A DNA stretch of 64,000 nt from Bacteriovorax sp. MedPE-SWde (GTDB lineage: Bacteria; Bdellovibrionota; Bacteriovoracia; Bacteriovoracales; Bacteriovoracaceae). Below, piece after piece: positions 8,432 through 18,185 of the stretch. The notes below the pieces were generated by a model. That model did not search any database. It was not told the DNA's origin and saw only the letters and a list, made by a program, of their open reading frames with translations. The number at the start of each line of letters is the position of its first letter. Position 1 is the stretch's first letter. The position numbers and the translations under genes are program-made. The stretch spans positions 124,001 to 188,000 of the forward strand of contig MPCU01000009.1 in the NCBI GenBank assembly GCA_001874305.1. Direction: 5' to 3'.

Positions 8432-9919
8432 TTATGAGTTCTTTAAGAAGTCTACAAGTGATCTAACAACTGCACCTGAAGCACCCTTCGCCGGACAGTA
8501 TGGTAGATGAGATTGTGAATCACCAACACCTGCAATATCAAGGTGGGCCCAAGCAATATCATCTTTAATGAATTCTTTTAAGAATGCAGCAGCTTTAGCT
8601 GTTCCACCCCATCTTGATCCACCAAGGTTTTTAAGATCTGAAATTGTTCCTTTCATATCTTTTTCCCACTCTGGAATGATAGGAAGTTCCCACATATATT
8701 CATCAGCATTTCCGGCAGACTTGATAAGTTTGTCAGAAAGTTTCTTGTTGTTAGACATTAGACCACAAACTTCTGTTCCAAGTGCCATAAGACATGCACC
8801 TGTTAGAGTTGCAGAGTCAATAATTGCATCTGGCTTAAGATCACATGCGTAATCAAGACAGTCTGCAAGAACAAGTCTACCTTCAGCATCTGTATTAAGG
8901 ATCTCAACAGTTTTCCCGTTTCTTCCTCTTACGATTGCATCTGGCATTGTTGCATGCTCGTTAACTGCGTTATCAGTCATACCTAGGATACAAGTGATTT
9001 TAACATTTAGTCCCATCATTGCAGCTGCTCTAAAGGCAGCATAAACAGTTGATGAACCGGCCATGTCAAACTTCATGTTGATCATAGATCCACCTGGCTT
9101 TAAAGAATATCCACCAGTATCAAAAACAAGTCCCTTTCCTACGAAAGCGATATGCTTAGTGTTCTTTGTAACTTTAGAAGGAGTGTAAGTTAAGTGTACT
9201 AGTTGTGGAGCATAAGCTGATCCATCATTTACAGAAAGGAAGAGATTCATCTTCTCTTTTTGTAGTTCTTTCTTTCCTAGGATTTTACACTTAACACCTT
9301 TAATTTTTTCTACGTCTTTCTTTACTCTTTTTGCGTACTCAGTACTTCTTAGAATATTTGGTGGCTCGTTTACGAAATCTCTAGCAACATTGATAGAGTC
9401 AGTTACAACAACTGCTTCATCAAGGATCTTTTGAAACTTCTTACCTTTTGACTTTGCTTCAGTTGAGTCAACGAAAACTTCTTTTAGTTTTGCATCAGAC
9501 TTTTTTGTAAGATACTTATCAAATGTATAAGCAGTAAGACCAAAAGCTTCACCAAGAATATTTAGTGACTCTTCTTTCTTTCCTTTGAATACGAAACCAT
9601 CAAATGCAATTGCAGCTGATGTATACTTAGAGATAAGCTTATAAGTTTTTGCTAGCTCTTTTCTTAGGTCTTCACTCGTAAGTTTAGTTTTAACTCCAAG
9701 TCCAACAGCTAGAACATCAAGACCTTCGTGAGTAAAAGAGTAAGTTTCTCCCTTTCCACCCTTGAAATTTACTGAGCTATTAACTGCAGCAAAAGATGTT
9801 TTCATTTCCTTTGACCAGTGAGTATTCACTAGTGTTGATTCGTCTTTAGTAAAAGCAGAGATTACGATTACATCTGCTTCAGAGTTTACTTTTGCATTAA
9901 GATTTAATGTGAACTTCAT
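8432..9919 (-). CDS. pepA: Leucyl aminopeptidase (M17 family)
   Basis: 495 residues. The C-terminal catalytic half has the M17 hallmarks: VGKGLVFDTGGYSLKP, KFDMAGSSTVYAAFRAAAMM and the signature NTDAEGRLVLADCLDYA, holding the two-metal ligands and catalytic Lys/Arg. The N-terminal domain (about 1-170) is the usual less conserved cap. It removes N-terminal residues such as Leu from peptides in the cytoplasm. An AGGAG ribosome binding site lies 6 nt before the ATG. It shares an upstream region with the divergent lptF/G-type gene and runs into trmL. Confidence 0.95.
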   Translation of the reverse strand: MKFTLNLNAKVNSEADVIVISAFTKDESTLVNTHWSKEMKTSFAAVNSSVNFKGGKGETYSFTHEGLDVLAVGLGVKTKLTSEDLRKELAKTYKLISKYTSAAIAFDGFVFKGKKEESLNILGEAFGLTAYTFDKYLTKKSDAKLKEVFVDSTEAKSKGKKFQKILDEAVVVTDSINVARDFVNEPPNILRSTEYAKRVKKDVEKIKGVKCKILGKKELQKEKMNLFLSVNDGSAYAPQLVHLTYTPSKVTKNTKHIAFVGKGLVFDTGGYSLKPGGSMINMKFDMAGSSTVYAAFRAAAMMGLNVKITCILGMTDNAVNEHATMPDAIVRGRNGKTVEILNTDAEGRLVLADCLDYACDLKPDAIIDSATLTGACLMALGTEVCGLMSNNKKLSDKLIKSAGNADEYMWELPIIPEWEKDMKGTISDLKNLGGSRWGGTAKAAAFLKEFIKDDIAWAHLDIAGVGDSQSHLPYCPAKGASGAVVRSLVDFLKNS

Positions 9920-9980
9920 TTGAGCTCCTGTTTTATGATAAGTTTATTATTTAGCGTCTTATCGGAATATGAGACTAAAG

Positions 9981-10009
9981 TTGTTAATTTTTTCTGAGCG
10001 AGTTAAACT
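9981..10009 (+). promoter_or_regulatory. Possible sigma-70 promoter of the LptF/G permease gene
   Basis: TTGTTA (9981-9986) and TAAACT (10004-10009) are separated by 17 bp. A start near 10016 would give a leader of about 28 nt containing the GTAGGA ribosome binding site. Confidence 0.35.
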
Positions 10010-10043
10010 AGCATATAACTAAACAAAAGACAAAGTAGGACAC

Positions 10044-11198
10044 GTGTTTAAACTATATCAGAGATACCTTGCAAGCCATTTCATACCTCCGTTTGCTATG
10101 AGCCTATTCTTCTTTGTTTGCTTTCTGTTAACATCTCAATTATTTAGATTGATGCGTATTGTTACTAAGAAAGGTGTCGATATATCTGTTTTATTTGAGC
10201 TATTTGGACATATTGGAATGAGTTTCCTCCCTATGGCAGTCCCTTTATCATTATTATTTGCAATGATTTATACACTTAATAAGCTCAGTGAAGACTCGGA
10301 AATTGTCGCTATTCGTGCAATGGGTATTAATAAAGCGAAGCTTTTTATGCCATTTATAACAATAGGTGTTATTTGTTCAGTGGCAATTTTTGGTTTAAAT
10401 AGGAATATTATCCCGTACTCAAAGCGATTATTTAAAAATACGATCATTACTCTTACTTCTAAGGGATTCTTGGCCGACATTAAAAAAGAGCAATTCTATA
10501 CTGATATTCCAGGAGTAACGTTGTTTGCTGAGAAAGTATCGGCCGATGGTAAGGTGATGGATAATGTTTTTATCAAACTTAAAAAGAAAGGAAATCAAGA
10601 TAAGATCATGATGGCCAAGAAGGGTGTTCTTATAAAGGATGGGCCAAAAGATAGTAGCTCACTCAACCTTAAACTTGATCTCTATGAAGGAAATATCATT
10701 TCTATAAACAATGATGGTAAGGAATTAGAGAAAATCCTTTTTGATAAATACGAGTTTCCGATTGTGTCTAGTTCATCTAGTGGCTTCGTTAATAAGGACT
10801 CGATGCGCTCATCTGAAGAGTTATCAATTGAAATAGTAAAGGCGAAAGCAAATCTTTTAAAAGCTCAAAAGGCTAAGAATGATCGTGATATACGCCATTA
10901 TACTAGTCGCTATAGAAAGTCGACACTTGAGTATTGGACAAGATTAAATGTTCCGTTCCAGTGTATTGCTTTCGTCTTGTTGGGCTTTGTGTTTGGAGTT
11001 AAGAAAGGCCGTGGTAAGGCAAAGAATACATCAGCCTTAGCACTAGTGATTACGATTCTATACTATGTTCTGTTTTTTACGGGAGTATCAATGGCAAAGA
11101 AGGGGACATTGCCCCCTTATATTGTAGTTTTTCTTCCTACCTTTGTTGTGTCAATTATTGGAGCGCACTTCTATAGAAAACTTGATTGGGCAAGCTAG
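10044..11198 (+). CDS. LptF/LptG-family permease (lipopolysaccharide export)
   Basis: 384 residues with the YjgP/YjgQ layout: membrane helices at about 12-35, 55-80 and 100-120, a periplasmic beta-rich domain at about 125-290, and three C-terminal helices (FQCIAFVLLGFVFGV and following). The N-terminus KLYQRYLASHFIPPF and the SEIVAIRAMGI coupling region are typical. With LptB it would extract lipopolysaccharide from the inner membrane. LptF and LptG cannot be separated confidently by eye and the partner is not in this window. The start is GTG at 10044 after GTAGGA. Confidence 0.88.
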   Translation: MFKLYQRYLASHFIPPFAMSLFFFVCFLLTSQLFRLMRIVTKKGVDISVLFELFGHIGMSFLPMAVPLSLLFAMIYTLNKLSEDSEIVAIRAMGINKAKLFMPFITIGVICSVAIFGLNRNIIPYSKRLFKNTIITLTSKGFLADIKKEQFYTDIPGVTLFAEKVSADGKVMDNVFIKLKKKGNQDKIMMAKKGVLIKDGPKDSSSLNLKLDLYEGNIISINNDGKELEKILFDKYEFPIVSSSSSGFVNKDSMRSSEELSIEIVKAKANLLKAQKAKNDRDIRHYTSRYRKSTLEYWTRLNVPFQCIAFVLLGFVFGVKKGRGKAKNTSALALVITILYYVLFFTGVSMAKKGTLPPYIVVFLPTFVVSIIGAHFYRKLDWAS

Positions 11199-11200
11199 AT

Positions 11201-12418
11201 CTAGTCTTGTGGATGTTCTTCTAAATATTCTTCAGAAGTAATAACCTTTCCAGTCTTTTGAAAGATAAAGAGTGGAAGCTTCTGAGTTTTTGCTAGTTCC
11301 TGAGGAAATACTAAACTTTTTACACCACTTCTTGATTTAATACTTAATAGCTCATTATTTAGGAAAACTTTGGCGACGTGAACATTTCCTAGAAATATTT
11401 TAACTTCGTCACCTCTGATAAGAATGTAGCGCCCTTTTTTTAGAATAAACTTTTTTACAGGAGCATCGTCAGACTTATAAGTAAGCCAAGTGTCTCCCTC
11501 TACCGCTGTAATGAAAATATTTTGTTTTCCTGTTTGTAGTGAGTTTCTATAACTTTCAGGAACGATTTCATTTCTTTGCTCAGTAGTAATTTCTTTAATT
11601 GTATATAGAGGGAAAGGGAAGTTATAGAATTCAATTTCTTTTTCAGATTTTTCGACTTTAACTTTTTTCTCTTCTTCTTTCTTTTCTATTGGTTGTGATG
11701 CTACTTTAACTTCTTTTTTAGCTTCAACCTTTATTTCTTTCTTCTTTTCCTCGACTTTTACTTCTTTAACTTTCTTTTCAACTACTGGAGTCGTTTCGAC
11801 TTCCTTGGCCACTTCAGCTTTTTTCTCCTCAAGAACGATTGGCTTTGGAGCCTCTACTTTAGTAAGAGGAGTGTTAGAAGTTAGAACTTGTGTGTTAACA
11901 ACAATTTTTTCTTGTTGAACTTCTTTCTCACTGTCTGATCTACTGATAAAAATAAATGCTGAAATTGCACATGCTGCAACAACACCAAAAACTTTAAACT
12001 TAATAGAATTATCAATAACTACTTTTTGAGTACTTTGCTTTGGAACTGCTGGCTCAGTAACAAGCTCAATAGTCTCTTCTGTATCTTCAACTGGACTTGG
12101 TTTTCCATTGTAAAGTTCTTCAAGAAGAGCAAGTGCTTCATCTGTATCAACATCTACAATTCTCGAGTAGGACTTAACAAAACCTTTAACGTAAGCAATA
12201 TTGGGAAGACCCTCTCTATCGTTACTTTCTAGTGCCTCAAGATTAGTACAGTTTATTTTAGTATGTCTGCTGATAGCATCAATACTAAGAGATTTCTTTT
12301 CTCTTGCTTCTCTTAAGAGGTCACCAATCATTATGTTCTCATTATTAGGGTTCGTCATTTCTATTACTATTCCAGTTGATTCAGTATCTGTGATTTGATC
12401 AATCGCCTCATTATTCAT
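11201..12418 (-). CDS. RodZ-like helix-turn-helix membrane protein with DUF4115-type C-terminus
   Basis: 405 residues. An N-terminal Cro/C1-like helix-turn-helix spans about residues 30-100 (IGDLLREAREKKSLSIDAIS, NIAYVKGFVKSYSRIV). One membrane segment follows at about 135-158 (FKVFGVVAACAISAFIFIS), then a long Lys/Glu/Val-rich linker, then a small periplasmic beta domain (ITAVEGDTWLTYKSDDAPVK) of the RodZ C-terminal type. RodZ links MreB to the elongasome and shapes the cell. The gene overlaps the pilF-like gene by one base (TAATG); the pilF-rodZ order is conserved in many proteobacteria. The long low-complexity linker is the main oddity. Confidence 0.82.
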   Translation of the reverse strand: MNNEAIDQITDTESTGIVIEMTNPNNENIMIGDLLREAREKKSLSIDAISRHTKINCTNLEALESNDREGLPNIAYVKGFVKSYSRIVDVDTDEALALLEELYNGKPSPVEDTEETIELVTEPAVPKQSTQKVVIDNSIKFKVFGVVAACAISAFIFISRSDSEKEVQQEKIVVNTQVLTSNTPLTKVEAPKPIVLEEKKAEVAKEVETTPVVEKKVKEVKVEEKKKEIKVEAKKEVKVASQPIEKKEEEKKVKVEKSEKEIEFYNFPFPLYTIKEITTEQRNEIVPESYRNSLQTGKQNIFITAVEGDTWLTYKSDDAPVKKFILKKGRYILIRGDEVKIFLGNVHVAKVFLNNELLSIKSRSGVKSLVFPQELAKTQKLPLFIFQKTGKVITSEEYLEEHPQD

Positions 12419-13233
12419 TAAAAGTCACCGGAGTTAAAAGTTTCTACTTTTTCATACTTGTTAGCACTCATTGCTTGTTGCTTAACTAGTATCTTCTTTT
12501 TTCTTTCGGCCATATAGGCAAGTTTATTCTTAGGGAACTTTTCGATAATCATATCAAAAATCTTAATTGCTTCTCTGTCTTTTCCAAGAGAGGTTAAAAC
12601 CTTCGCCCACTCATATAGAGGGGTAGGATTTTCAGAGCATTTTTCTCTCGTTGATTTTTTAAACCACTTTAGTGATTCATTAATCTTTCCAATGTCTCTA
12701 TATGAAATTGCTAATTGATAATTTGAAGCGCAGTAGTCGATTCTGATTCCTGAAGCTTTTTCAAAATGAGCAATAGAAGATTTAATATTTCCTCTTCTTT
12801 TTTCAATTAGTCCTAAGTTGTAATAGACACGAAAGTTATTATTGTAGAGTAGGTCTTCCAGAATTTTCTTATACTGCTTTTCTGCTTTATCCATATCACC
12901 GTGACTAAAATAAATAGATGCTAAATTATTTCTTGCATCTGAATTCTTCTCATTTATATCAAGGGATTTATTGAGAAGCTCAATTGCTTTTACAGGACGA
13001 CCTTTAAAATAATATGCCATTGCAAGATTATTCAAAATTCTTGAATCATTTGGATTTAAAGTGTTAGCTTGCATTAAGCTTTTTAAAGCACCTGTATAAT
13101 CTTTATCTATTAATTTTTCTGTACCATGAGAATAGTAAAGTGAAGCTTTCTTCTTGAGAGCTTTATTTTTATTTTGTGTCGCACATGAACTTAGAACCAA
13201 GGTTCCTATAAGAATTAAAATGATTCCTTTCAT
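12418..13233 (-). CDS. TPR lipoprotein, PilF/PilW-like
   Basis: The start is ATG at 13233, preceded by GGAGAGAGAA; a GTG 12 nt upstream lies inside that ribosome binding site. The lipoprotein signal is MKGIILILIGTLVLSSC with the Cys at position 17. At least five TPR units follow (ALKSLMQANTLNPNDSRILN, AIELLNKSLDINEKNSDARN, QYKKILEDLLYNNNFRVYYN). PilF-type lipoproteins pilot the type IV pilus secretin to the outer membrane. Placement directly before a rodZ-like gene matches the usual synteny. Type IV pili are important in this group of predators, but that link is context, not sequence evidence. Confidence 0.8.
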   Translation of the reverse strand: MKGIILILIGTLVLSSCATQNKNKALKKKASLYYSHGTEKLIDKDYTGALKSLMQANTLNPNDSRILNNLAMAYYFKGRPVKAIELLNKSLDINEKNSDARNNLASIYFSHGDMDKAEKQYKKILEDLLYNNNFRVYYNLGLIEKRRGNIKSSIAHFEKASGIRIDYCASNYQLAISYRDIGKINESLKWFKKSTREKCSENPTPLYEWAKVLTSLGKDREAIKIFDMIIEKFPKNKLAYMAERKKKILVKQQAMSANKYEKVETFNSGDF

Positions 13234-13305
13234 TTCTCTCTCCACTCTATTTGGATTACCTCTTTATTGTACTTATAATATAGGGGCATTTCAATAGGTA
13301 GAAGA

Positions 13306-14436
13306 TTATATTCTCTTAAGAAATACCATGCTTTCGAAGTGTTTCGTTCCCGGGAAGAAATCGAGCATGAAGACCCTTTCGAGTTTGTAGTTTTCAAGTA
13401 CACCTCTTAGGTCTCGAGCAAGAGATTGAGGGTTACAGCTCACGTAGATAATCTCTTTAGGTTTAAGCTCGTCCGTATATTTAAGTAAATCCTTGAAACC
13501 GCTTCTAGGAGGGTCTACCATGAGTAGGTCTGGAGATTTTTCTATTAATGGAGTTAGTTGAGAGAGGGAGTTCTCGTCGAATAAATTTATTCTTTTATAA
13601 GTTTGAAACTCACTTTTAAGCTTAATAAATTTATCTGGAGTTGCATCAACGACGAGAGTTTCAAACTTACAATTCTCTGTAAGGTTTCCATTTCCGCCAA
13701 ATAGATCAAGAATAAATTTATTTTGATAATTAATTTGAGCAAATTTTTCCTCTATATGTGCCAAGAGAAGGTCGTTCATTGGCTTGTTAACCTGAGAGAA
13801 GCCTTCAAATGCATACCTCTCATTGGCGTGTACGCTAGTCTCTCCATTCTTATTGTATACTTCAATATGGCCTTGCTTCTTATGAGAAGCATACTGTTTC
13901 CATGATTGGTCTTTATATAATTTAGAAACTACCTCTTTGACCTGCTGATCGGGGAGTAGGCAATTTGGCACTTCCAGAATTTCGTTATCTTTTTGCGATT
14001 TAAATCCTAGCTTTCCTATTTTTGTGTCGTAGTGGAGCTGAACTCTATTTCTATACGAGAAGCGTGACTCAGAATTTAATATAGTTAATTTGTCGCTTAT
14101 TTCGATTCTATGTTGGCGTTCAAAAATATCCAACATGGCATTCTTTTTTAAACTAATTTCATTTTCGTAGTTCGTGTGTAGATAGTGACATCCCCCGCAT
14201 TTTTGATAATGCGGACAGTCGGGATCAATTCTGTCTGGACTTACTTTTGTTAAGTTTTGCAGTGAGGCGAAAGAGACTTTCTTCTTGCTTGCCGTTATTT
14301 CTGCAATTCCTTCTTCCCCAGGCAGAGTTTTTGGGATAAATACAATTTTTCCCTCTTCTTTACTGACTCCTTGACCGAGTGAGTCTAGAGATTGAACCTT
14401 AAACTGGACTATTTCATTTCGTTTTTTTTTATTCAT
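13306..14436 (-). CDS. rlmD: 23S rRNA (uracil-5-)-methyltransferase, RlmD/RumA-like
   Basis: 376 residues, a little short for RlmD. An N-terminal TRAM domain (VQSLDSLGQGVSKEEGKIVF) is followed by a Cys cluster for a [4Fe-4S] centre (CPHYQKCGGCHYLH). The methyltransferase fold shows LDLFGGNGNLTENC for SAM, MVDPPRSG, and the catalytic Cys in YVSCNPQSLARDL. It methylates C5 of a uridine in 23S rRNA; U1939 or U747 cannot be distinguished here. There is no Shine-Dalgarno sequence, but TAAGAT lies 7 nt before the ATG. It diverges from the potassium transporter gene with only 52 bp between the start codons. Confidence 0.87.
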   Translation of the reverse strand: MNKKKRNEIVQFKVQSLDSLGQGVSKEEGKIVFIPKTLPGEEGIAEITASKKKVSFASLQNLTKVSPDRIDPDCPHYQKCGGCHYLHTNYENEISLKKNAMLDIFERQHRIEISDKLTILNSESRFSYRNRVQLHYDTKIGKLGFKSQKDNEILEVPNCLLPDQQVKEVVSKLYKDQSWKQYASHKKQGHIEVYNKNGETSVHANERYAFEGFSQVNKPMNDLLLAHIEEKFAQINYQNKFILDLFGGNGNLTENCKFETLVVDATPDKFIKLKSEFQTYKRINLFDENSLSQLTPLIEKSPDLLMVDPPRSGFKDLLKYTDELKPKEIIYVSCNPQSLARDLRGVLENYKLERVFMLDFFPGTKHFESMVFLKRI

Positions 14437-14488
14437 GGGAAAAATCTTACAAATATCTCTTAGTGGAAATTAATAATATCATTACTAT

Positions 14489-16222
14489 ATGGGCCAATTA
14501 CTACAAAAACTTTCATTTTTATTAGAACTGTTCTTCAATGGAAGTTTTATACTCATATATTCACTTTATACCAATGGAAAAATTCCATCTACCTGGAACG
14601 AAAAGTTCATAGGTAATACTCTGGATATGATTGTATGGATGGTTCCAGTTGTAATTGGAATGAGTGTAATTAGCAATGTCTTTGAATCTAAAACACCTGA
14701 AGACTTTATTAGAAAATACTCCTTCTCATTATTAGTATTCCTCCCAACCTTAATAACGTGGGGAGATATGGAGTTCACTTTCTTGCTCGCGGCGGCCCAC
14801 TTACTCTCGACAGTATTGTCTTTATACGATGAAGATGGAAGTTCCAAGAAAGAGGTAAGTGCAGAAAGTAAGTTCACTAACTTCTTTAAGCATATAAAAC
14901 TAAGTTCGGCTCAACTTGTTCTTCTTACCTTTTTAGGGGTAATTCTAACTGGAACATTTATCTTGATGTTGCCAGTATCTGCCGCAGAAGGGAAGACCAT
15001 TGGCTTTATAGATGCGCTGTTTATGGCCACCTCCGCCACCTGTGTGACCGGCCTGTCGACGCTCTCTTTAAATGAATACTTTAGTATTTTTGGTCAAGTT
15101 GTAGTTCTTGTTCTTATTCAAATTGGTGGTCTATCTATTATGACTCTCTATTCTTCAATGGCGATTCTACTGGGTCGCTCAATGAAGATGAAAGATAGAA
15201 TTGTAATGCAAGATCTCTTGGATGTATCATCGCTAGAAGAGCTCTTTGCGATGATTATAAATATTGTAAAGTACACATTCTTCATCGAGCTATGGGGAGG
15301 AATTGTATTAACAATTGCCTTCACTTTTGATGGCTTTGAATTTGGAAAGGCGATTTACTATGGTTTCTTTCATAGTATTTCTGCATTTTGTAATGCTGGT
15401 TTTGCTCTCTTTGATAACTCTCTTGAGAACTATGCAACAAGTCCACTTGTCCATGGAACGATATCCGTACTTATCGTACTTGGTGGTATTGGGTTTATTG
15501 CGCTCAAAGAACTTAAAGAAGTTGTAACGAGAGAAAAGACAATCGTTCGTTTGGGAATGCACACAAAAATCGTTCTTATAACAACTGCTGTACTTATAGT
15601 TGGTGGCGCGATCTTTATTTTCTTTGGAGAGTTCCTCGGTGCACTCGATGGATATACCTTGTGGGAGAAGATACAAATCTCTAGTTTCCAGTCGATAACC
15701 TTAAGAACAGCAGGGTTTAATACGATCCCATTAACCCACTTAAATAAATATACCCTCTATGTAATGACGATGTTTATGTTCATTGGTGGTTCTCCTGGGT
15801 CGACTGCTGGTGGGGTTAAGACGACGACTCTTGCAATTCTAATTCAGTCAATTATGTCTACACTTAAAGGTGATAAGAATGTTCGAATTTTAGATAGAAC
15901 TATTCCTTCTCCATTAGTTGTAAGAGCAACTGCGCTGATGTTTATATCAATTTTAATTACCAGTTTCTTTATATTCTTAATGATGAAATTAGAGCCAGAT
16001 CAAGACTTCCTAACTCTCTTCTTCGAAGCTATTAGTGCTTCAGGGACTGTTGGATTATCCCTTGGTGTTACACAATATCTCTCCGTAATGGGGAAGTTTG
16101 CTGTGGCGATGCTCATGCTGGTCGGAAGGATTGGACCTCTGACCTTGATTCTTGCCATTGGTGAGAGACAAAAAAGCTCAGGTAAATTTGACTATCCAGA
16201 CGGTCGTATTATGATCGGTTAG
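14489..16222 (+). CDS. Trk/Ktr-type potassium transporter, membrane subunit
   Basis: 577 residues, multiple membrane helices. The four pore loops of the TrkH/KtrB family are visible: TSATCVTGLS, AFCNAGFALF, LRTAGFNTIPL and ASGTVGLSLGV, each with the selectivity-filter Gly. The first 130 residues carry extra helices before the core. It moves K+ (probably with Na+ or H+) across the inner membrane and needs the NAD(P)-binding gating subunit encoded next. No Shine-Dalgarno sequence precedes the ATG; TAATAT lies 9 nt upstream. First gene of a probable three-gene operon. Confidence 0.93.
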   Translation: MGQLLQKLSFLLELFFNGSFILIYSLYTNGKIPSTWNEKFIGNTLDMIVWMVPVVIGMSVISNVFESKTPEDFIRKYSFSLLVFLPTLITWGDMEFTFLLAAAHLLSTVLSLYDEDGSSKKEVSAESKFTNFFKHIKLSSAQLVLLTFLGVILTGTFILMLPVSAAEGKTIGFIDALFMATSATCVTGLSTLSLNEYFSIFGQVVVLVLIQIGGLSIMTLYSSMAILLGRSMKMKDRIVMQDLLDVSSLEELFAMIINIVKYTFFIELWGGIVLTIAFTFDGFEFGKAIYYGFFHSISAFCNAGFALFDNSLENYATSPLVHGTISVLIVLGGIGFIALKELKEVVTREKTIVRLGMHTKIVLITTAVLIVGGAIFIFFGEFLGALDGYTLWEKIQISSFQSITLRTAGFNTIPLTHLNKYTLYVMTMFMFIGGSPGSTAGGVKTTTLAILIQSIMSTLKGDKNVRILDRTIPSPLVVRATALMFISILITSFFIFLMMKLEPDQDFLTLFFEAISASGTVGLSLGVTQYLSVMGKFAVAMLMLVGRIGPLTLILAIGERQKSSGKFDYPDGRIMIG

Positions 16223-16253
16223 AATTTATGTATGTGATATTAAAAGGATTAAT

Positions 16254-16949
16254 ATGCTTGTAGCAATTATTGGATTAGGTACATTTGGAGCAAAGACAGC
16301 TGTTCGCCTTTACGAAAAAGGTGCAGAGGTTATTGCGATAGATAAGAATATTGAGCTTGTTGAAAAGATTAAGGATAGAGTTACACATGCGGTTTCGCTT
16401 GATGTAACAGATGAGAGATCTTTGCGTTCAGTTAATATTTCCGATGTTGATGTTGCCGTAGTTGCGATTGGTGATCATATTGAGATGAGTATCATGGCCG
16501 TTTCAATGCTTAGACGTTTAGGTGTTGGTAGAGTAATTGCCCGTGCAACATCAGGTCTACATGAGCACGTACTTCATGAAATTGGTGCCTCTGAAATTAT
16601 TAAAGTTGAGGAAGAGATGGGGGAGATTATGGCCTCCAAGATTATCGCACCTCACGTACTGCAAAGATATAACTTCGCTGCTGGTTACTCAATTGTTGAG
16701 ATTGAGCTAGGTCAAAAGTTTGAGGGAAAGACTTTAGTAGAATCAAAAATTAGACAAAATTACTCATTAAATATTGTAGCTCTACAAAAGAAGGTTCCAT
16801 ATATTGCTGAGGATGGAAAATCTGCTTATAGAAAAGAGATTAACGATTGTCCTATGCCTATGGATGTCATTGAGTCAGATGACATCGTTGTTTTAGTAGG
16901 TAGTGAGAGTAATTTTAATAAACTTTTTGCTGACTTGGCAGAGGGGTAG
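16254..16949 (+). CDS. Trk/Ktr-type potassium transporter, regulatory RCK subunit
   Basis: 231 residues: an N-terminal RCK_N Rossmann domain (VAIIGLGTFGAKTAVRLYEK, then AIDKN and SLDVTDERSL), and a C-terminal RCK_C domain from about residue 135 (VEIELGQKFEGKTL, DDIVVLVGSESN). This length and layout match KtrA rather than the double-length TrkA. It binds nucleotide and gates the membrane subunit encoded 31 bp upstream. The ribosome binding site is AAAGGA. It ends 3 bp before the HAMP-domain gene. Confidence 0.93.
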   Translation: MLVAIIGLGTFGAKTAVRLYEKGAEVIAIDKNIELVEKIKDRVTHAVSLDVTDERSLRSVNISDVDVAVVAIGDHIEMSIMAVSMLRRLGVGRVIARATSGLHEHVLHEIGASEIIKVEEEMGEIMASKIIAPHVLQRYNFAAGYSIVEIELGQKFEGKTLVESKIRQNYSLNIVALQKKVPYIAEDGKSAYRKEINDCPMPMDVIESDDIVVLVGSESNFNKLFADLAEG

Positions 16950-16952
16950 ACG

Positions 16953-18182
16953 TTGAATTTATCACTTAGAAATAGAGTAGCGACGAGTTTCTTATTAGCA
17001 GCAGTTGTTGTTATCGTTCTCTCTTTTATCGTATTTCACCATTTAAATTCTCTTAATAAAGAGATTGAATCTATTACGGTAAAGTCGAATAAAGTTTCTC
17101 TTTTAACTGATGAAATTAGAATTTCAGCAGTATCAATTCTTAAGTATCAAAGAAGGGTTCTAACAAGAAAGCCAACGCCTGAGCTAATTGAAAAAATCCT
17201 TAACCTTTGTGAGAGTTTTACTTCTCAGTTGCAGAGACTAGATACCTTATATCGAGAACCCGAGGTGAAGAAGATTGTTGGGCAAATGCTCTCCTATGTC
17301 GACTCCTTAAAGGTTATTCTCGGCAAGGCCTCGCTGTTTCATCGGGATAATATTGGTATGACCAGTATTGGAGATCTCGCAGATAAAATTTTAGAATCAT
17401 TTTCAGAGTTTCAAGATATTCAATTCTATCAGAACGTCGAACGTGACAAGAAGATGAAGAAGATTATTAATGAGACAAAAAGAAAGATGATGATTACTTT
17501 GATCATCGCTTTTCTTTGGACAATTATTCTAGGTCTCGTTATCCCTGGAAAGATTGCTCTTCCATTTAAGAAGATTAAGGACGCTATTCGAGAACTTCAA
17601 GACTGTAACTTTGATGTTTCCATCTACTATTCACAGGATGATGAGATTGGTGAGATCGCCCGTGAGATGAATAAAATGATTCATTCATTCAAGGTCTTTG
17701 AAGAGTTAAGGGCCGATAGAATTGCTGTTGAAAATAGAAAATTCGATGTTCTTGCAAATATGGTAAAGAGGCCAGTTCTTCTTGCAAATGCTAAAGGTGA
17801 GCTAATCTACCTTAATAATAAGGTTTATTCTCTCTTACAGGTTCAGTCAGAGGATTGTATTGGTAAAGTAATGACGGATACAGTCATCCCACAATGTATT
17901 ATAGATACTTATCAGTTAGCGATTAAGCGCCGTTCAAAAATTGAAAACCAAGAAATTGCGATTGAAAAAAAGGAAGAGGCGAAGAAGTCCGAAAAAGAAC
18001 TTGGGGATAAGATTTCTCATAAGGTCGATATCGAGGGTGAAGACGCCGATAATGTAGAAGAAGTTCAAAAAGTTATCGAGTATGTCTATCAAGGATATGC
18101 TTCGGTAATTCCAATTCGTGGTAAGGAATCCTCTCTGGATTACTACCTGATGGTAATGTCTAAAGAAGTTCATACCGTATAA
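16953..18182 (+). CDS. HAMP and PAS-like membrane sensor without output domain
   Basis: 409 residues from a TTG start with GAGGGG upstream. TM1 is at about 10-30, then a helical periplasmic region of about 150 residues, TM2 at about 178-200 (MMITLIIAFLWTIILGLVIP), then a HAMP segment (PFKKIKDAIRELQDCNFDVS). A PAS-like fold follows from about residue 265 (FDVLANMVKRPVLLANAKGE), broken by a charged insertion near 330-370. No kinase, GGDEF, cyclase or methyl-accepting domain follows. Co-transcription with the two K+ transporter genes suggests it senses ionic or osmotic conditions and contacts the transporter; that is inference. Confidence 0.7.
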   Translation: MNLSLRNRVATSFLLAAVVVIVLSFIVFHHLNSLNKEIESITVKSNKVSLLTDEIRISAVSILKYQRRVLTRKPTPELIEKILNLCESFTSQLQRLDTLYREPEVKKIVGQMLSYVDSLKVILGKASLFHRDNIGMTSIGDLADKILESFSEFQDIQFYQNVERDKKMKKIINETKRKMMITLIIAFLWTIILGLVIPGKIALPFKKIKDAIRELQDCNFDVSIYYSQDDEIGEIAREMNKMIHSFKVFEELRADRIAVENRKFDVLANMVKRPVLLANAKGELIYLNNKVYSLLQVQSEDCIGKVMTDTVIPQCIIDTYQLAIKRRSKIENQEIAIEKKEEAKKSEKELGDKISHKVDIEGEDADNVEEVQKVIEYVYQGYASVIPIRGKESSLDYYLMVMSKEVHTV

Positions 18183-18185
18183 TAA

